A DNA stretch of 64,000 nucleotides from Brugia malayi (taxonomy: Eukaryota > Nematoda > Chromadorea > Rhabditida > Onchocercidae). The position numbers and the translations under genes were made by a program. The notes beneath the pieces are model-generated. The model was not told where the DNA came from. It made no database searches and was given only the letters and a program-made list of their open reading frames with translations. The stretch lies in the NCBI RefSeq assembly GCF_000002995.4, contig NW_025062477.1, positions 10,574,649 to 10,638,648 on the forward strand, given 5' to 3'. This document shows, piece after piece, positions 11,801 through 36,598 of the stretch. The number at the start of each line of letters is the position of its first letter. Within the stretch, counting starts at the first letter, position 1.

Positions 11801-12539
11801 ACATCAATGCTTTAGAAAACTATAAATACATACAAATAATAAAATATACATAGCGAATAAAGTTTTTACACTTGCGAATAAAGCGATACTATACAATTAT
11901 TTTCACCTCAAAAGAATTAGGATCGAACGATTAGCTCTACCCCAAATTTTAAAGAAATTAGATACAAAAGAAATCAAATGAAAATACTGAAAAAAAATTT
12001 TAGTACCAGATGTGATTAGACTATAACAAAATCATCAATTGTGGACAATATTCAATAGAAGTACAATAACTTATTGTTGATTTTATCAACAAAAAAAATA
12101 ATATTAAAATAAAATAACATAAAATCTTACTTTTCATTTCACAGCAAAGCAAAGCGAATCAAAAGCAGCAAAAATGTGACAATAATGAATAGAATATAAA
12201 AATCCTGATGAGATAATTTTTTAAAAAAAAAGCAAAAAAGCAGAAACAGTGCAGTTCTGATCGAGAATTCTTATTACAGGGACAAATATAGCAGTTGAAA
12301 TTGTCAACTCTTTCAAGCTAATTAAAATATATAAACAGAGCAAGATATTAAACAATATTTGTCAGGTACATAATTTATTATTTGAAACTATAAAGACCGT
12401 CGTATAGCTTTTTTTTTTTTCCTTGAAAATTCTAATTTCAAATTTAAATTCAAAAAATAAAAAGATTATGCAACTTCATTAGTGCGAAGCGCTTCATTCT
12501 CTTGCTCACATAAAAAATCTGAAACGTAAAAACTATTAA
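8873..12539. other. Intergenic, repeat-rich, no gene recognised
   Basis: Contains long A-rich runs and a degenerate tandem repeat at about 9560-10260 (listed separately). Open frames on both strands are low-complexity and have no family resemblance. Confidence 0.45.
9560..10260. repeat. Degenerate minisatellite, about 174-bp period
   Basis: The phrase TGCAGTTAATAAAATAGAAA recurs about 174 bp apart (near 9701 and 9875). Each copy is followed by AATACAACTAATCC, a TATAAGTGAAG segment and a GCATGCTGTTAATA segment. GCATGC-centred blocks continue to about 10,250 in worsening copies. It produces long artificial Phe/Leu/Tyr-rich frames on the - strand. Confidence 0.5.
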
Positions 12540-16594
<4,055 letters not shown>

Positions 16595-17577
16595 GATGAA
16601 ACAACCAATGATACACCTATATAATATTAATTTAAAATTACGAATACTGAAATCAATATGCATATGAAAATAAACTAACAAGCTAAATAAAATTACAATC
16701 ATATAATACACCTAAAACAAATAACGCAAAGAAAACTAAATGAAGTGGTAATTTTCGAATGCAACAGATTAAAATAATACTAACATTTAGGAAAAGCAAA
16801 AAGTGAATGATATGTTAAACAGGAATGAAAATACAGCATAGTAAGCAAATATAAAAAGAAAAACTAAGTTATGTGACACCAGTAGCACATATGTTTGAAA
16901 ATTTTCAAATATCTACTAAATTTCTTTCAAAAAAATTCGAATTAAAATGTTATTAGGCACAAAAATTAAACTTCCAGACTTGCTAAAATCCACGAAACAA
17001 ACTACCAAATATTCAATAGTGGCCAAAAAAATCGCCTGAAAATAACGCAGCCGAAAGCAATGGCCGACGCAAATTTCAAGATCCTCCACCCCATCCCCAT
17101 CCAAATAAATGCTACACTTTTGTTTACTTTTCTTCTGTACTTTTAATTTACATCTTTTGTTGCTTTTGTTTATATTCCTTAGCGTTTCCACTTCTTATCC
17201 TTTTCTCTTTTCCACCTTATCACCTTATTTTCTTATCTTTTTCTTTTCTTTTGTTTAATTTTTGCCTAGTTTTCCTTTCCTCTTCATTCTTCCTACATTT
17301 TCTATAATTTTTGTATTTTCTGTAATTCATATGCAACCGTTTTCATATATAAGTAAAGCAATGTTGTTTTTTTTCATAATTGCATAAGCATATTTAATAG
17401 TTATTTTTATTTTTACGACAAACATTCCAGTCCAAAATAGCATTCTTACTAATATAATATTTCATTTTATTTCCAGAGATTTATTAAAGGATGAATTAAT
17501 TATTGTTTCATCTGTCTTATTTTTATTGAATGCATATATCAGATTGATTATGACAATGTGATAAGCGATAAGTGAAA
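16595..17577. other. Intergenic between divergent Smad and MFSD13A-like genes
   Basis: This 1-kb interval separates two genes transcribed away from each other and so should hold both promoters. The right half is pyrimidine-rich (TTTCTTTTC runs near 17180-17300). No specific motif can be assigned. Confidence 0.4.
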
Positions 17578-20500
17578 ATGAATGTAACTGTGAATGGTGC
17601 TTTGTGCTGTGGTCAGTTGGCGATGAGTTTGATGCAAACATTCTTCATGTTTTATTATGTCAAAATATTCTTGAATATTTATAAAATTGATCAATTTTGG
17701 TTTGGTATGGCGCAAATGTTATTTGCTATTTGGAATGCTATTAACGATCCATTATTTGGTTATGCTCAGGTTAGAAATTAATTCATTTCAGTAAATGCCA
17801 TAAGAATATAAAAAGACAAAAAAACAAAAAAAAAAACAAAAAACAAAAAAAAAAACAAAAAACAAAAACAAAAAATTAAGCTAGTAAAGCATCAATTTAT
17901 TTTAAAAAATGATTGTGCTGGAATAAAAATGCTACCTCATACACGAAATATCAAAAATTTCTCAATAATGATTAACTGATGGTTTATTAAATTATTTTTT
18001 TTTTAAAGATTATCCAATTAATAAATGCTGTTTAATGAACACAGTACAAAATGATATATATATATATATTTATTGGAATAATAATAGTGGGTGCAATAAG
18101 GTTCTAATAATTCTATATTTCCAATTAATTTTTTTTTTTTATTTTGCTTTCAGGATGTTAGTACTACATGGTTTCACTGCCGCACAAAAGTAATATCAAT
18201 CTTAGGACCGTGTTTATCGATATCATTTTTGCTTCTATGGTTTCCATGGAATAGCATGGATGGGTCATCACCATCGTACATTGTCGGATGTCATTTGGTT
18301 TTTGGCCTTTTATTCTATGATACCTTCTACAGGTATCTCTCTCTGTCGCTTTTGGTCTTTTTATTTTATGTTTTTTTTTTTTTTTTCCTTCATAATTGAA
18401 TAAATAAATGGTGATTTTCTCGTATTTGTTTAGATTTCTTACTGAAAATTATGCTTAATTTAGTGAATTGATTAATGTTTTTCAATTTCAATCATTGCTT
18501 AATTTTCAAGTTATTGCAGTTGTGTAAATGTTGCATGGAGTGCTTTGTTTGCGGAAACGACGTGCAACAAATCTGAGCGTATTTTAGCCTTAAAATTTTC
18601 CCAATTTGCAATTCTGCTATCTGTGAATATTGTACCAGTTACTGAGAAGCTAACAAATGGACTAAATGTATGTTTTATTTCATCCTCCCTTATCTTTAGG
18701 TCTTGATATTTTGTTTTTAATTTTGATTTTGTGCATTTGAAATACATTGTAATATGCATTTCAGGTCATGGATAACTTTCTTATTCATAATAATAAAGTT
18801 CCAAATATAAAAGATAGAAAGGAGCTCTTATAAATTAATGAAGTATATATCCAGAAATATAACTTAATTCTTTGAAATTATATTGTATAATTAATGAATT
18901 TAGAGAAGTTTTTATTGTAATATAAAGTAGCATGGTTTTTAGGATTTCCGAATTTTCCAATGCATTAGTATTTTTATCGCGGTGTTAGCAGTATTTTGTT
19001 TCAAAATCACCGGATCATTGCATTATCAAAACAAATTGCTACATGAGGATTTATCTTCTTCAGCAACATTGATGCAGGATGAATCTAAGGAAAAATTTTT
19101 GAATGTTTTCAAAATAACGAAGCAAATACTAACAAGACGTGATTTTCGAACTATTACTATAACCTATTTTCTTCACACGTGCAGGTTTATCTTTCTTTTT
19201 TGCTTTTTCTAAAGTTTTTTTTTTATGTTGAAAATTTTATCGAATGTTTCAAGTTTTGAATCTGCACAAACAAAATTGATCGGTTCAACTGCCATCTTAG
19301 TTTTTTATTTTTTATTTTCAAGCTGACACTGATGCATTTATCTAGGTCAACTGCTCATTTGAACTTTGCTGCAGTTGCCACTGAAATATTCATCCCACAG
19401 CAAGTTATGGTAAAGGGATCTTGGAAAATGACTCTTTTCTATGCGGCATGTACACTCACTCCTCAGGTTGTTATTCATTTTTTCCTTTTGCAATAAATTT
19501 AATCTTTGAATTTAAAAAATCAGGAATGTTATGTGTGGAAGAGTTTCTCTTTAAAATACACTAGTTTTTCTTTAAAATATCTTTAAAATATATTTAATAT
19601 AACTTTAAAATGTATTGAAATTGCAGCTGTTTGTGATATTAAGCGGTAAAATAATCATTAGAATTGGTGTTGCGTCAGTTATTATGAAATCATTCATAGC
19701 TTCAATAATTGCTTCTGTATTACTTCTAACTTCTGGATATAATCGTCCATATTTGATCATTTTATTTATGTTTTTTGACAGGTATTTTCAACAAATTTCA
19801 ACAAACAATAAATATTGTTTGGAAGTGCATGATATTATCACTTGTCATTTTTCACGTAGTTCGAGATGTTAGCATACTTTATCACTGCAATATACTGTAT
19901 TTAATACATGGAAATATCTATTTTCTTTTTTTTAATTCATCAGGAATAGATTATTAAGTAATGGTCTGCTAAATTATTTCTTCTGTAACAATTTAGGTTC
20001 CAATATCAATATTTCAAAATCATATCGATTTAATTTGCTTTCAGTATATCAGTTCATTCAATAGCTCCATTATATCAAGTTTTATTAGCTGATTATGTTG
20101 ACGAAGATATGGTTTTCTTTTCAAGACAGTAAGTGGCAAATTTTTCATTTTTCACAATTTAACCATAAAGTTGAAGGATGAAAGCAGACAATATGCATTG
20201 CTACGTCAAATTTTTGTAACTAAAAATTTTCGTCTACCACAGAATTTTTAAAAAATAATTTGTTATGAAACAATTTAGTTGTTGATAGTTGTAAACCATT
20301 GAGAAGCAAAATATTTGGTTTTTGATCGATACATGTTTCAGGAAACCAATTTCTACTATTATATATAGCTTAGCTGCTCTGTTAGTCAGGCCAGCTCAAT
20401 CTATTGCTCCCTTTATTATCGTAATGATTCTTACTCATTTTGGTTATAAGGTTACTATTAAAATTTTTTAATAAAAGCATTGGATTATTTATATATTAAA

Positions 20501-20955
20501 ACATTCATATCAATAATTAAAGTTTCAATATAAATTGCTGATAAAGTACGACGTTGTTAGCATGCTTCTATTGTTCAGAAGTAACATATAAGTGCAAGAT
20601 AGATATGTTGAGCAGGTGCAAATGCTGAACAATTTTAATGAGCTAATGAAAGTACAATGCATTCTGTACTTTTTTAAATTCATTTCGACATTATTTATTG
20701 ATTTAAATGTAACAAAATATAAGCAAGCAAATATATTGCTTTCATTATTTCAAGAATGTATAAAATTTTTTCTCATTTTTTGAAATAATTTAGGAATACC
20801 AAACGAGCAATCTGCCAAGTGTGAAACTCATTGATGGCATGTTTTATGTCGTTTGCTTGACAACTTCGATAATTAGTGCCGCGCAGTTACTAATTTTCTA
20901 TCCTTTTACTTTAAAATGCTCAGTAAAAAATTCCAAGGGTGATATTTTTGTATAA
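17578..20955 (+). CDS. MFS-fold membrane protein, MFSD13A/TMEM180 family
   Basis: Multi-pass membrane protein of about 463 residues, near the usual family length. Exons: 17578-17769, 18154-18332, 18520-18667, 18943-19184, 19346-19466, 19627-19781, 20045-20128, 20342-20450, 20794-20955. All phases close (1392 nt). Family-diagnostic stretches seen are YYVKIFLNIYKI followed by FAIWNAINDPLFGYAQ (vertebrate proteins have YKIN...WNSLNDPLFGW), LSISFLLLWFPW, and ADYVDEDMVFFSR followed by RPAQSIAPFI (vertebrate LVDEDLVLNHR...KPGQTFAPLL). About 11-12 hydrophobic segments are readable. The substrate is unknown for the family. AATAAA-type signals occur about 240 bp past the stop. The upstream GTG in frame is not needed because ATG at 17578 starts the conserved region. 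Confidence 0.85.
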
Positions 20956-22197
20956 TACTAATTGTTAACTAATTGTATGTCTTGCTTAATTTGTGCTAGT
21001 AACTATATAATTTATAACATAATTTGAATGAAATAATTGTAATTACTAGGAGCTAATCATCAAGATAATTGTTAATACATGATTAATTCGTATTAATTAA
21101 TAACTGTTAATCATTAAACGTTCATTATTCGGCTGCTGACACATTGTTATCATTTTATCATGAGAATTAATTTTTACCTGTAATGTATATGCAAATGTAA
21201 ATAAATGATCTATTTGAAGCATTCAGCAGATTAATCTAAAAGAAAATAAAAGCCTTCTGCGTAGTAACATTGTATTAATAATAAAAATGCAATAATAATT
21301 TTTAATTACAATTTTACAAAGCACGAAAAGGACTTTATTCATTAATAATATCTATTATATAAACATTATCGAACAATTCAATGGAGTGCTTTTATTTCCC
21401 AAGTATGATTGTATATCAATAGAGATATCATACTAGTAGGAATCTTATGATTATAGCTATAAATATTATTTGATAGAGATAAACATAATTATCAGTATTT
21501 CTTCTGCAACTAGCAACAAAATAATATCATGCATTACTCAGACATCATATCATCACATTATCCATTTAAGATTTCCATTTTATTTATTTATTTTTATTCA
21601 AGCGGTGAAAAAATTTTCTATTTTCTCCAAAAGTTCTGAAAATTTTGAAGCTTTTTTTTTGTTTTTTTTTGTTTTTATAGAATAATGTATTTATTTTTCT
21701 TTCCCTTCCATAAGTACTTCTTAATACAAAAAAAAAAAAAAAATGTGTATTGTTTTTGAAATTTGCTTAAGAGTGCTTATTTATGATGAGAATGCTGATA
21801 AGTTGTGATGTTATTTATTTATAAATGAATAGCATTCCAACTTTATTTATTAAAAAATTATTAAGAAACAAAAAAGGGAGAAAATTTATTTGTTGTAAAA
21901 AAAAAAAAAAGTAGAAGAAACCAAAAGAAAAAAAAGAAAGGATTATTTTTCCTTTATTTAAAGGAAAATTTCTGGGTTGATGATGTGATGATGGTATGAT
22001 GTAGTTGGAAGCAGATGGATAATTAAATTTCATCATACTATGTCAAAGCTGAATGGCTCACTTTTTATGTGCAATTTCAACAAGGGAGCAACAATTCTCA
22101 CACTTTATTTTAGATTATTTATCTTTCCTCGAATAATTACAATTGATAATTAATATAATAATAACAATAACAATAGCAGTAGTTAATAATAATAATG

Positions 22198-22237
<40 letters not shown>

Positions 22238-22343
22238 TAAAGATAACAAAAATAATAATATAGTAATAATGATAATAATAATAGTAATAGTAATAATAAT
22301 GCACATTATCGGTAATAAATATTGTTATTATTATTATTGTTAT

Positions 22344-22691
<348 letters not shown>

Positions 22692-22957
22692 TATTGTCAC
22701 TGTACTATTATAATTAATATATGTTGTCGCTGTCACTCTTGTGTTAATTTCAAAAAAAGAAACATTTTAAGCCTTCAATTAACGAGCCTAGAACTGTAAT
22801 ATTGCCTGATATGGGGCAATAAGTAATGAATGCATACATGTATGGATGTATTTGTGTGTGTGTGTGTGTGTGTGTGTGTATGAATGTATATGTGTATGTG
22901 TATGTATGTACTTGAATGAGTGAGAATTAATCAAGAATGAAGCTTAGGATGGTTGCA

Positions 22958-22986
22958 AAATAAGCCTAAGCCTAGCTAGGCTTAGA
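22958..22986. repeat. Inverted pair of telomere-type hexamers
   Basis: AAGCCTAAGCCTAGCTAGGC followed by TTAG: two GCCTAA-type units meeting one TTAGGC-type unit across a CTAG centre, forming a short palindrome. The nematode telomere repeat is TTAGGC. Confidence 0.55.
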
Positions 22987-23443
22987 AGGAAAAAAAAGGG
23001 GAAAAAACAAAATTGAAAGTGACTAAGGGAAGAGAAAGAGTAAGAGTTATGTCTATAGAAAAGACTTAGTGTGATGTTGTTGTTGCTAACTTAGCCTATG
23101 CTTAAATAGCTAGCTAGCATTTTCAAAAGCATCGATAGAAACGACTAGAAAATGGATACTATAGTTTTGCTAGCTAAGAATATCGTCACTTTAACAAATC
23201 GATCCATTAATAAATATTTTATTAAAAAAAAAAAAAAAAAAAAAAAAAATTATTCATTTTACTGATTTACTTATTTACTTAATCATAGTTTATTTTATCA
23301 TTTTTATATATTTTCCTTTTTATAAAATTTAATAATTAATTATATTAATTTGTTTCCATTTTTTAATTCATCATCATTAGTGTATTACATTAGCGTTGTT
23401 ATTGCTATTAATATTATTGTTATTGTTGTTGTTGTTTTGTTAG

Positions 23444-26749
<3,306 letters not shown>

Positions 26750-26844
26750 TCTTATCACTATTCTAATCACTCATAATCATTCCTATCATTCTTTCTTCTT
26801 TCATTCCCTATAAGCTTTCATAAGTTTTATTATTAATTTATGAA

Positions 26845-26877
<33 letters not shown>

Positions 26878-28554
26878 AGGTTAAAATCTTTCAATTTAAA
26901 AAAAAAAAAAAAAAAATTCACACATATCCAGGAATTACCAATCATTTCTCTCCTTTTTTCTTTCAATTTCCAATTTAAATTACAATAATTAGTGATAGTA
27001 ATTCCTTCCGAATAAGTGGTATTTATTCTCAAATTCACATATCTATTTTTTTCTAAATTAAAAAAGAAGAAAAAAAACTAGAAAAAAAATTGTTTAAGTA
27101 TTATATTCATTGAAATCATATATAAATATCGAGAAAATATTGCATCAGAAAATATAAAAAGTGCTTGATGATTTTTCTTTTGAAATGAATTAATAGAATT
27201 TTGGCAAATTTAATTGACAAAAAGAAATTTAGCTATTTTTTTTTTTAAAAATAAAAAAAATCGATAGTCATCAGATAATGAAAATATATCATCATATCAT
27301 CTAACTCTTCCATAATGTAAATAAAATGATATCTTTGGTAAAGTATTTTCAAATGTTCTTTCTTCTTTTTTTTTTAAAAAAAATATTTCTTTTTATATCG
27401 CTATTTACATAATTTCCTCTTTTCTTACTGTTATTTCTATTTCAATTATTGTTTTTTCTTTGTTTTTTTTTTTTTTTTTTCTTTTGATTTTACCATACGT
27501 ACGTGTATTGCTGATCATATTCTATCCATCAAATTTACATAATCTAAAATACATCTGTACACATAGATGCATGCATTACGTGATACAGAGAATTCAAGTG
27601 CATTGGTAAATTGAATTCATTAATGAAATTAAATTCTGCATGTTAAACTCGAACAAATGTTACTACTTAATGTTAATGATAGTAATTTAATAGACAAGTG
27701 AAAATTATCATATCTTAATATGAAATAATAAAATACAGATGTAAAAAAAAAAAGTACGTAATCAAAAGTAATTAAAGCGATATTCAAATTGAACCAACAG
27801 ATTAAATATTCTCCTACATTGAAAAAAAAAGAAAAAAAAAAAACTCAAACATTAAATATACATAAAGAGGAAAAAAACTCAAATACTAAGTGTAAATATT
27901 AAACAAATAAACAAACAAACAAAAAAAAAGAACTCAAATATAAAATAAAATATGCAATCTAAGATTACAACAATCAGTACGATGAATAAAATAGGATGAT
28001 TGGAAATTTTGTCTTGAAAATATCTGATAATGTCTTTATCAAACAACTATGGTGAGATATGCGATAGTAATATATTTAAATATAAAAATATTAAAGAAAA
28101 TCAATCCCAGTAATTCATGTTTCATTAGTATAACATATATATATATATATATAAATCGAAGTCATCATGTAAAAGAAATTTTGAATACAAATTTTTTTCC
28201 TGATGCTAAAGCTTACATTTCGATATCAATTTTCATATATCAAAATTACATGTTCTTGAAAATAAATGGAACAAAATAAAAATCTATGCAATAGTAAAAT
28301 GTTTCAGAATATATGATGAAAATTAACGAGCAAAAATTAGAAATTCTATCCAATAAATCAATTAGTTCTTTCAACAATGAGTATTAAACTAACATTCTAA
28401 GTTTTTATATTCATGAATAGGAATATAATTTTATAAATAATTTCCAGTATGAACTAAAAAAGAAAAAAGAAAGAAAAAAGAAGTTCAATTTAACTAACAT
28501 ATTAGAAAACAAACAGTTGCAGAGATCTATTATGCAACTAATAAAATGATAAAG
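26750..28554. other. Intergenic, convergent 3' ends, no gene
   Basis: Lies between the 3' ends of Rab27 (+) and URI (-). Contains an (AT)n tract at about 26845-26871, several A or T homopolymers and a shorter (AT)n at about 28134-28152. No open frame with family resemblance. Confidence 0.5.
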
Positions 28555-32810
<4,256 letters not shown>

Positions 32811-33889
32811 TGCTGCAAAAATTATTATATATTATTGACAAAATACAATTTTTATGATTAATTATATCCAATTCATCATTCAAATTAATTAGAAATTTCC
32901 TCTTAAAGAGAAAAAAAAAAACCAAGCAAAACCCAGTATAATTTAACAGATTGATAACTGATTAATTAATTAATAGGAATAATAATTAATAATAACAATA
33001 ACAGTAATGATATTGATATTAACAATAATAATAATATTTTTTGCAATTTAACCATTTAACCACCATGTATTCTACCAATGATCCTAAAAGAACAATTTAA
33101 TCAGTTTAGTAAAAATTTAAAACATAATATTGAAAAATTAAAAGATAATACTTATTGTTTGCCTAACATAAATGATTTTTTTTTTTTAGAAATAGCAAAT
33201 TAGTAAAAGAAATGTCAAAAAAAAAAAAGAAAAAAATTGTTATAAATCTTTGGAAATATTAATTTGATATTTTCAATCATACCAACATATCATATCAATA
33301 TCATCTATGAATGAGGAAAAAAAATATGCAAAGCATATTTATGCAAAACCAATGAAATCATTATTTTATTATCATCATCAAAAACTATATAATAAATTAA
33401 GAATTAAAAAAAAAAAAAAAAAGAAAGACATGGAGGCGTTATTTTCTGAGCATGATTATCACAAATACACTTATCAAATATACAGAAATTTAATGAGTCT
33501 AATGATTTTTTCTCCAAAACTTTTACCATCTTTATGTTTCTTTCTTTTACTTTAATCTTAAAGTAATTACTTTTTCTTTTTGATTTTTATCTTCACATTT
33601 TTCATCTTTTCATTATTAGCTAATAGTAATACTTATTATTAGCTAATTATCTGTCAAACATTTTTGCACACATATGAAATATAACAAGACAATTAATGGA
33701 AAAAAAAAAAGTTTGTAATCAATAATCATTTATTTTTCCTTCTTCTCTCATTCTCATATCATCTTTTTTTCATTAGCTTTTTTTTAATGGTTTAAAAATC
33801 TTTCAACTTTTAAACAACTCATCTCATCATACTACTACAACAGTAACAATAACAATACACAATATACAAACATCATCGATTAATATTTC
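32811..33889. other. Intergenic between D-aspartate oxidase and URI (same strand)
   Basis: About 1.1 kb, A/T homopolymers and AAT-type repeats, no exon. It follows the stop of the upstream oxidase gene and precedes the URI start with its acceptor-like TTTTGCAG, so a two-gene operon is possible but unproven. Confidence 0.4.
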
Positions 33890-36544
33890 TTATTCATGAT
33901 TAATATTCTTACTACTGATACCACTGCCTGTGATAAGATCAGCAACTGTTTCAGCGCAACCCCAACCTAATGTCAAACCATGTCCACCATGACCATAATT
34001 ATGTACAATCTAAAAAAAAAAAAAAGAATAAAAAATGCTTTAAAAATAAAAAGTAAACAAACAAACAAAACAAAATAAAGGAATTAAGTTATCAAAATAA
34101 CCATCAAAATTCTAAATTTTAGGATAAATGCACGATCCTAAATTTTTTAGCATAATGATAATTCAATACATGTAGACTAATAATTAAAATAAACAGTAAA
34201 TTAATTTCTTAAAATGATTACTTCATATTGATTACAAAGTGACAATTTTTTTGTAGAATATATTATCATGAATTAGATGTCATTAAGCTGAATGATTATT
34301 ATATTTCATATGTCTTCAAGAACTGAATAATAACGATCAAGAAACAACCAATATGCTTATTTAAAACAAACTTTACTTAGCTATTGATGATAATAAAATA
34401 ACAAACTTTAACAATTTTCTCATTAGAAGTTTCCTTGAATTTTGGAGCTGGGAAACGAATTGTTGTCATTTCCAGTCGAATACCTCCCTTACGACCCGGT
34501 CTTAAACCAGACCATTCATTCAAAATAGCTGCACCCTATGAAATGACATTTATTCATCAACTGTTAATTAATTTTGCATTTTTTTTAAATTGGATATTAA
34601 ACTATAAAGAAATCGATAATTCTGAATCAACAAAACTTAATTTTGTAATTTGTCTTACTACTGTAACTATTATTTTATGGCCTAAATTAAGTACACTAAA
34701 TTCAACAATATTTTTTTGCCTTAATATATAGTTTAATAATGAGTTACAGTGGATCAGTTAGAGTTAAATGTGACAGACAAAGTAAGTGTATCAAATATGT
34801 CAACTAAATTTTCTCATCAGGTAAAGTTAATAGGATATCAGTTACATTTCTCTTCTAAGACTCACATTTACAAAAAAAGAAATGCACAAACTTTAAAATG
34901 TGTCTGTATTAATAATTTCAATTTTTTTTTTTAAAAAAAAGGAAAAAAAAAAGCAGAAAAAATGTCACATCTAGAAAATATTTGACGAACTAATTAATGC
35001 TTTATTAAATTTCCAATTATTAAAATTTGAATGCCGTTACCACATTTTATACATACTTTAATTGCTGGCTGCAATCGATAGTATCGATTAAGGATATCAT
35101 TCCGATCAGCAGGTGTAATTTCAAGATCATATCTACCATTTTGCTTCACAGAACCGATAAACACTTTATCTGTACTGAAAAAAAAAATGTATATATATAT
35201 AAAATGCAATTTTGATATCAGAATAATTTTAAAAAAGATAATAATAAATGAAAAATTAAAAAACTAACGTTGGTATAGAAAATGTATCAAATCTTTTGTA
35301 CAGGAAATGCTTATGCCATGTTGCATTAACCTTAATTAATAATACATTAAATTTCTGTAATGTAAGATTATTTAGATGAAATAAAAAAAAAAAAAAAAAA
35401 CGAAGAAAGAAATTTAACAATCATAAATATAGAAGAATATAATTGGATATATCATTAAGTCATTCTATTAAAAAAAATTGATTTTTTTTTTCATAAAAAC
35501 AGAAAGAGGGAGCATATGACATGAGAACATCCCATTGTTCACACAAATTGTTTATTCAATTATTAAAATTTAATTTTATAACTAAAATATGATATGAGTG
35601 TGATAATAATATAACTATAACAGATTTTCAAAATATTTAAGCTAATTAAAAAAAAGAAAAAATGTGATCAAAAGCAAAGTGCAAATCATTTAAAATGACG
35701 TACTAAAAATGAAAACTAAAAACGAAATATTTACAAAACAAACTCCTCCGTCAATTCATTATTAGCTCACGTATAATCTTACCATTTCATTTCAAAATGA
35801 ATTATAAATTAATTTATTTTAAATATGAACTAATTTATTTAGAAATATGCTATCAAATATTACTTCAAATATAATGCCTCGTATTGGAAACATATTCTTA
35901 TCATCACCATCACCTGCTACTTTACCACCATTTAAACCTGCACAATTCACAATAATATCGAATTCATCAAATAGCTATAAATAATCTAATATTATTTACC
36001 TAATTTAAAATAGCATAATATTATTCATTTAATTTAAAATAATACAACATTTATCTAATTTAAAATAATATAATACTATTTAAAAACATTTCTACAGTGT
36101 TATTATCATAACATTTTAATCAGTTCAAGATTAAAATAAGATAAAAACCTAATCTTTTAGGAATTATTCTAATGTGCATTATTATTTTTATAAGTATATG
36201 ATGCTTTGATTATTTTCAACCACATTTCTTAATCATAATAAATAAGGCAAAAATAATTAGTGCTAAAAATAATAAATAATAGAGAAAAATAATACTACAC
36301 TAAAATAAGTCATATACCATAAAAAGAATGAAAAACTTTGATCATATTATTTAAATTTTAATTAAAATTTTGAATACTATTATTTAGAAAAAAGAATAAC
36401 TTTAATTTTTTAGTCATAATAAATAAAGTCCTAATAATTACTTGTCTTATTTTAGCTCAGATATCATTTCATCAATACTTTTGTTTTCAAAAACCATCAA
36501 ATTAAAAAATTTTCAATTTATTTTAATCATTAATTTGATCTAAC

Positions 36545-36598
<54 letters not shown>

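Noticed and set aside
33307..33555. 82-residue + strand frame between URI and the oxidase
   Set aside because: Lys-rich from a poly-A run, no splice structure, and no family resemblance.
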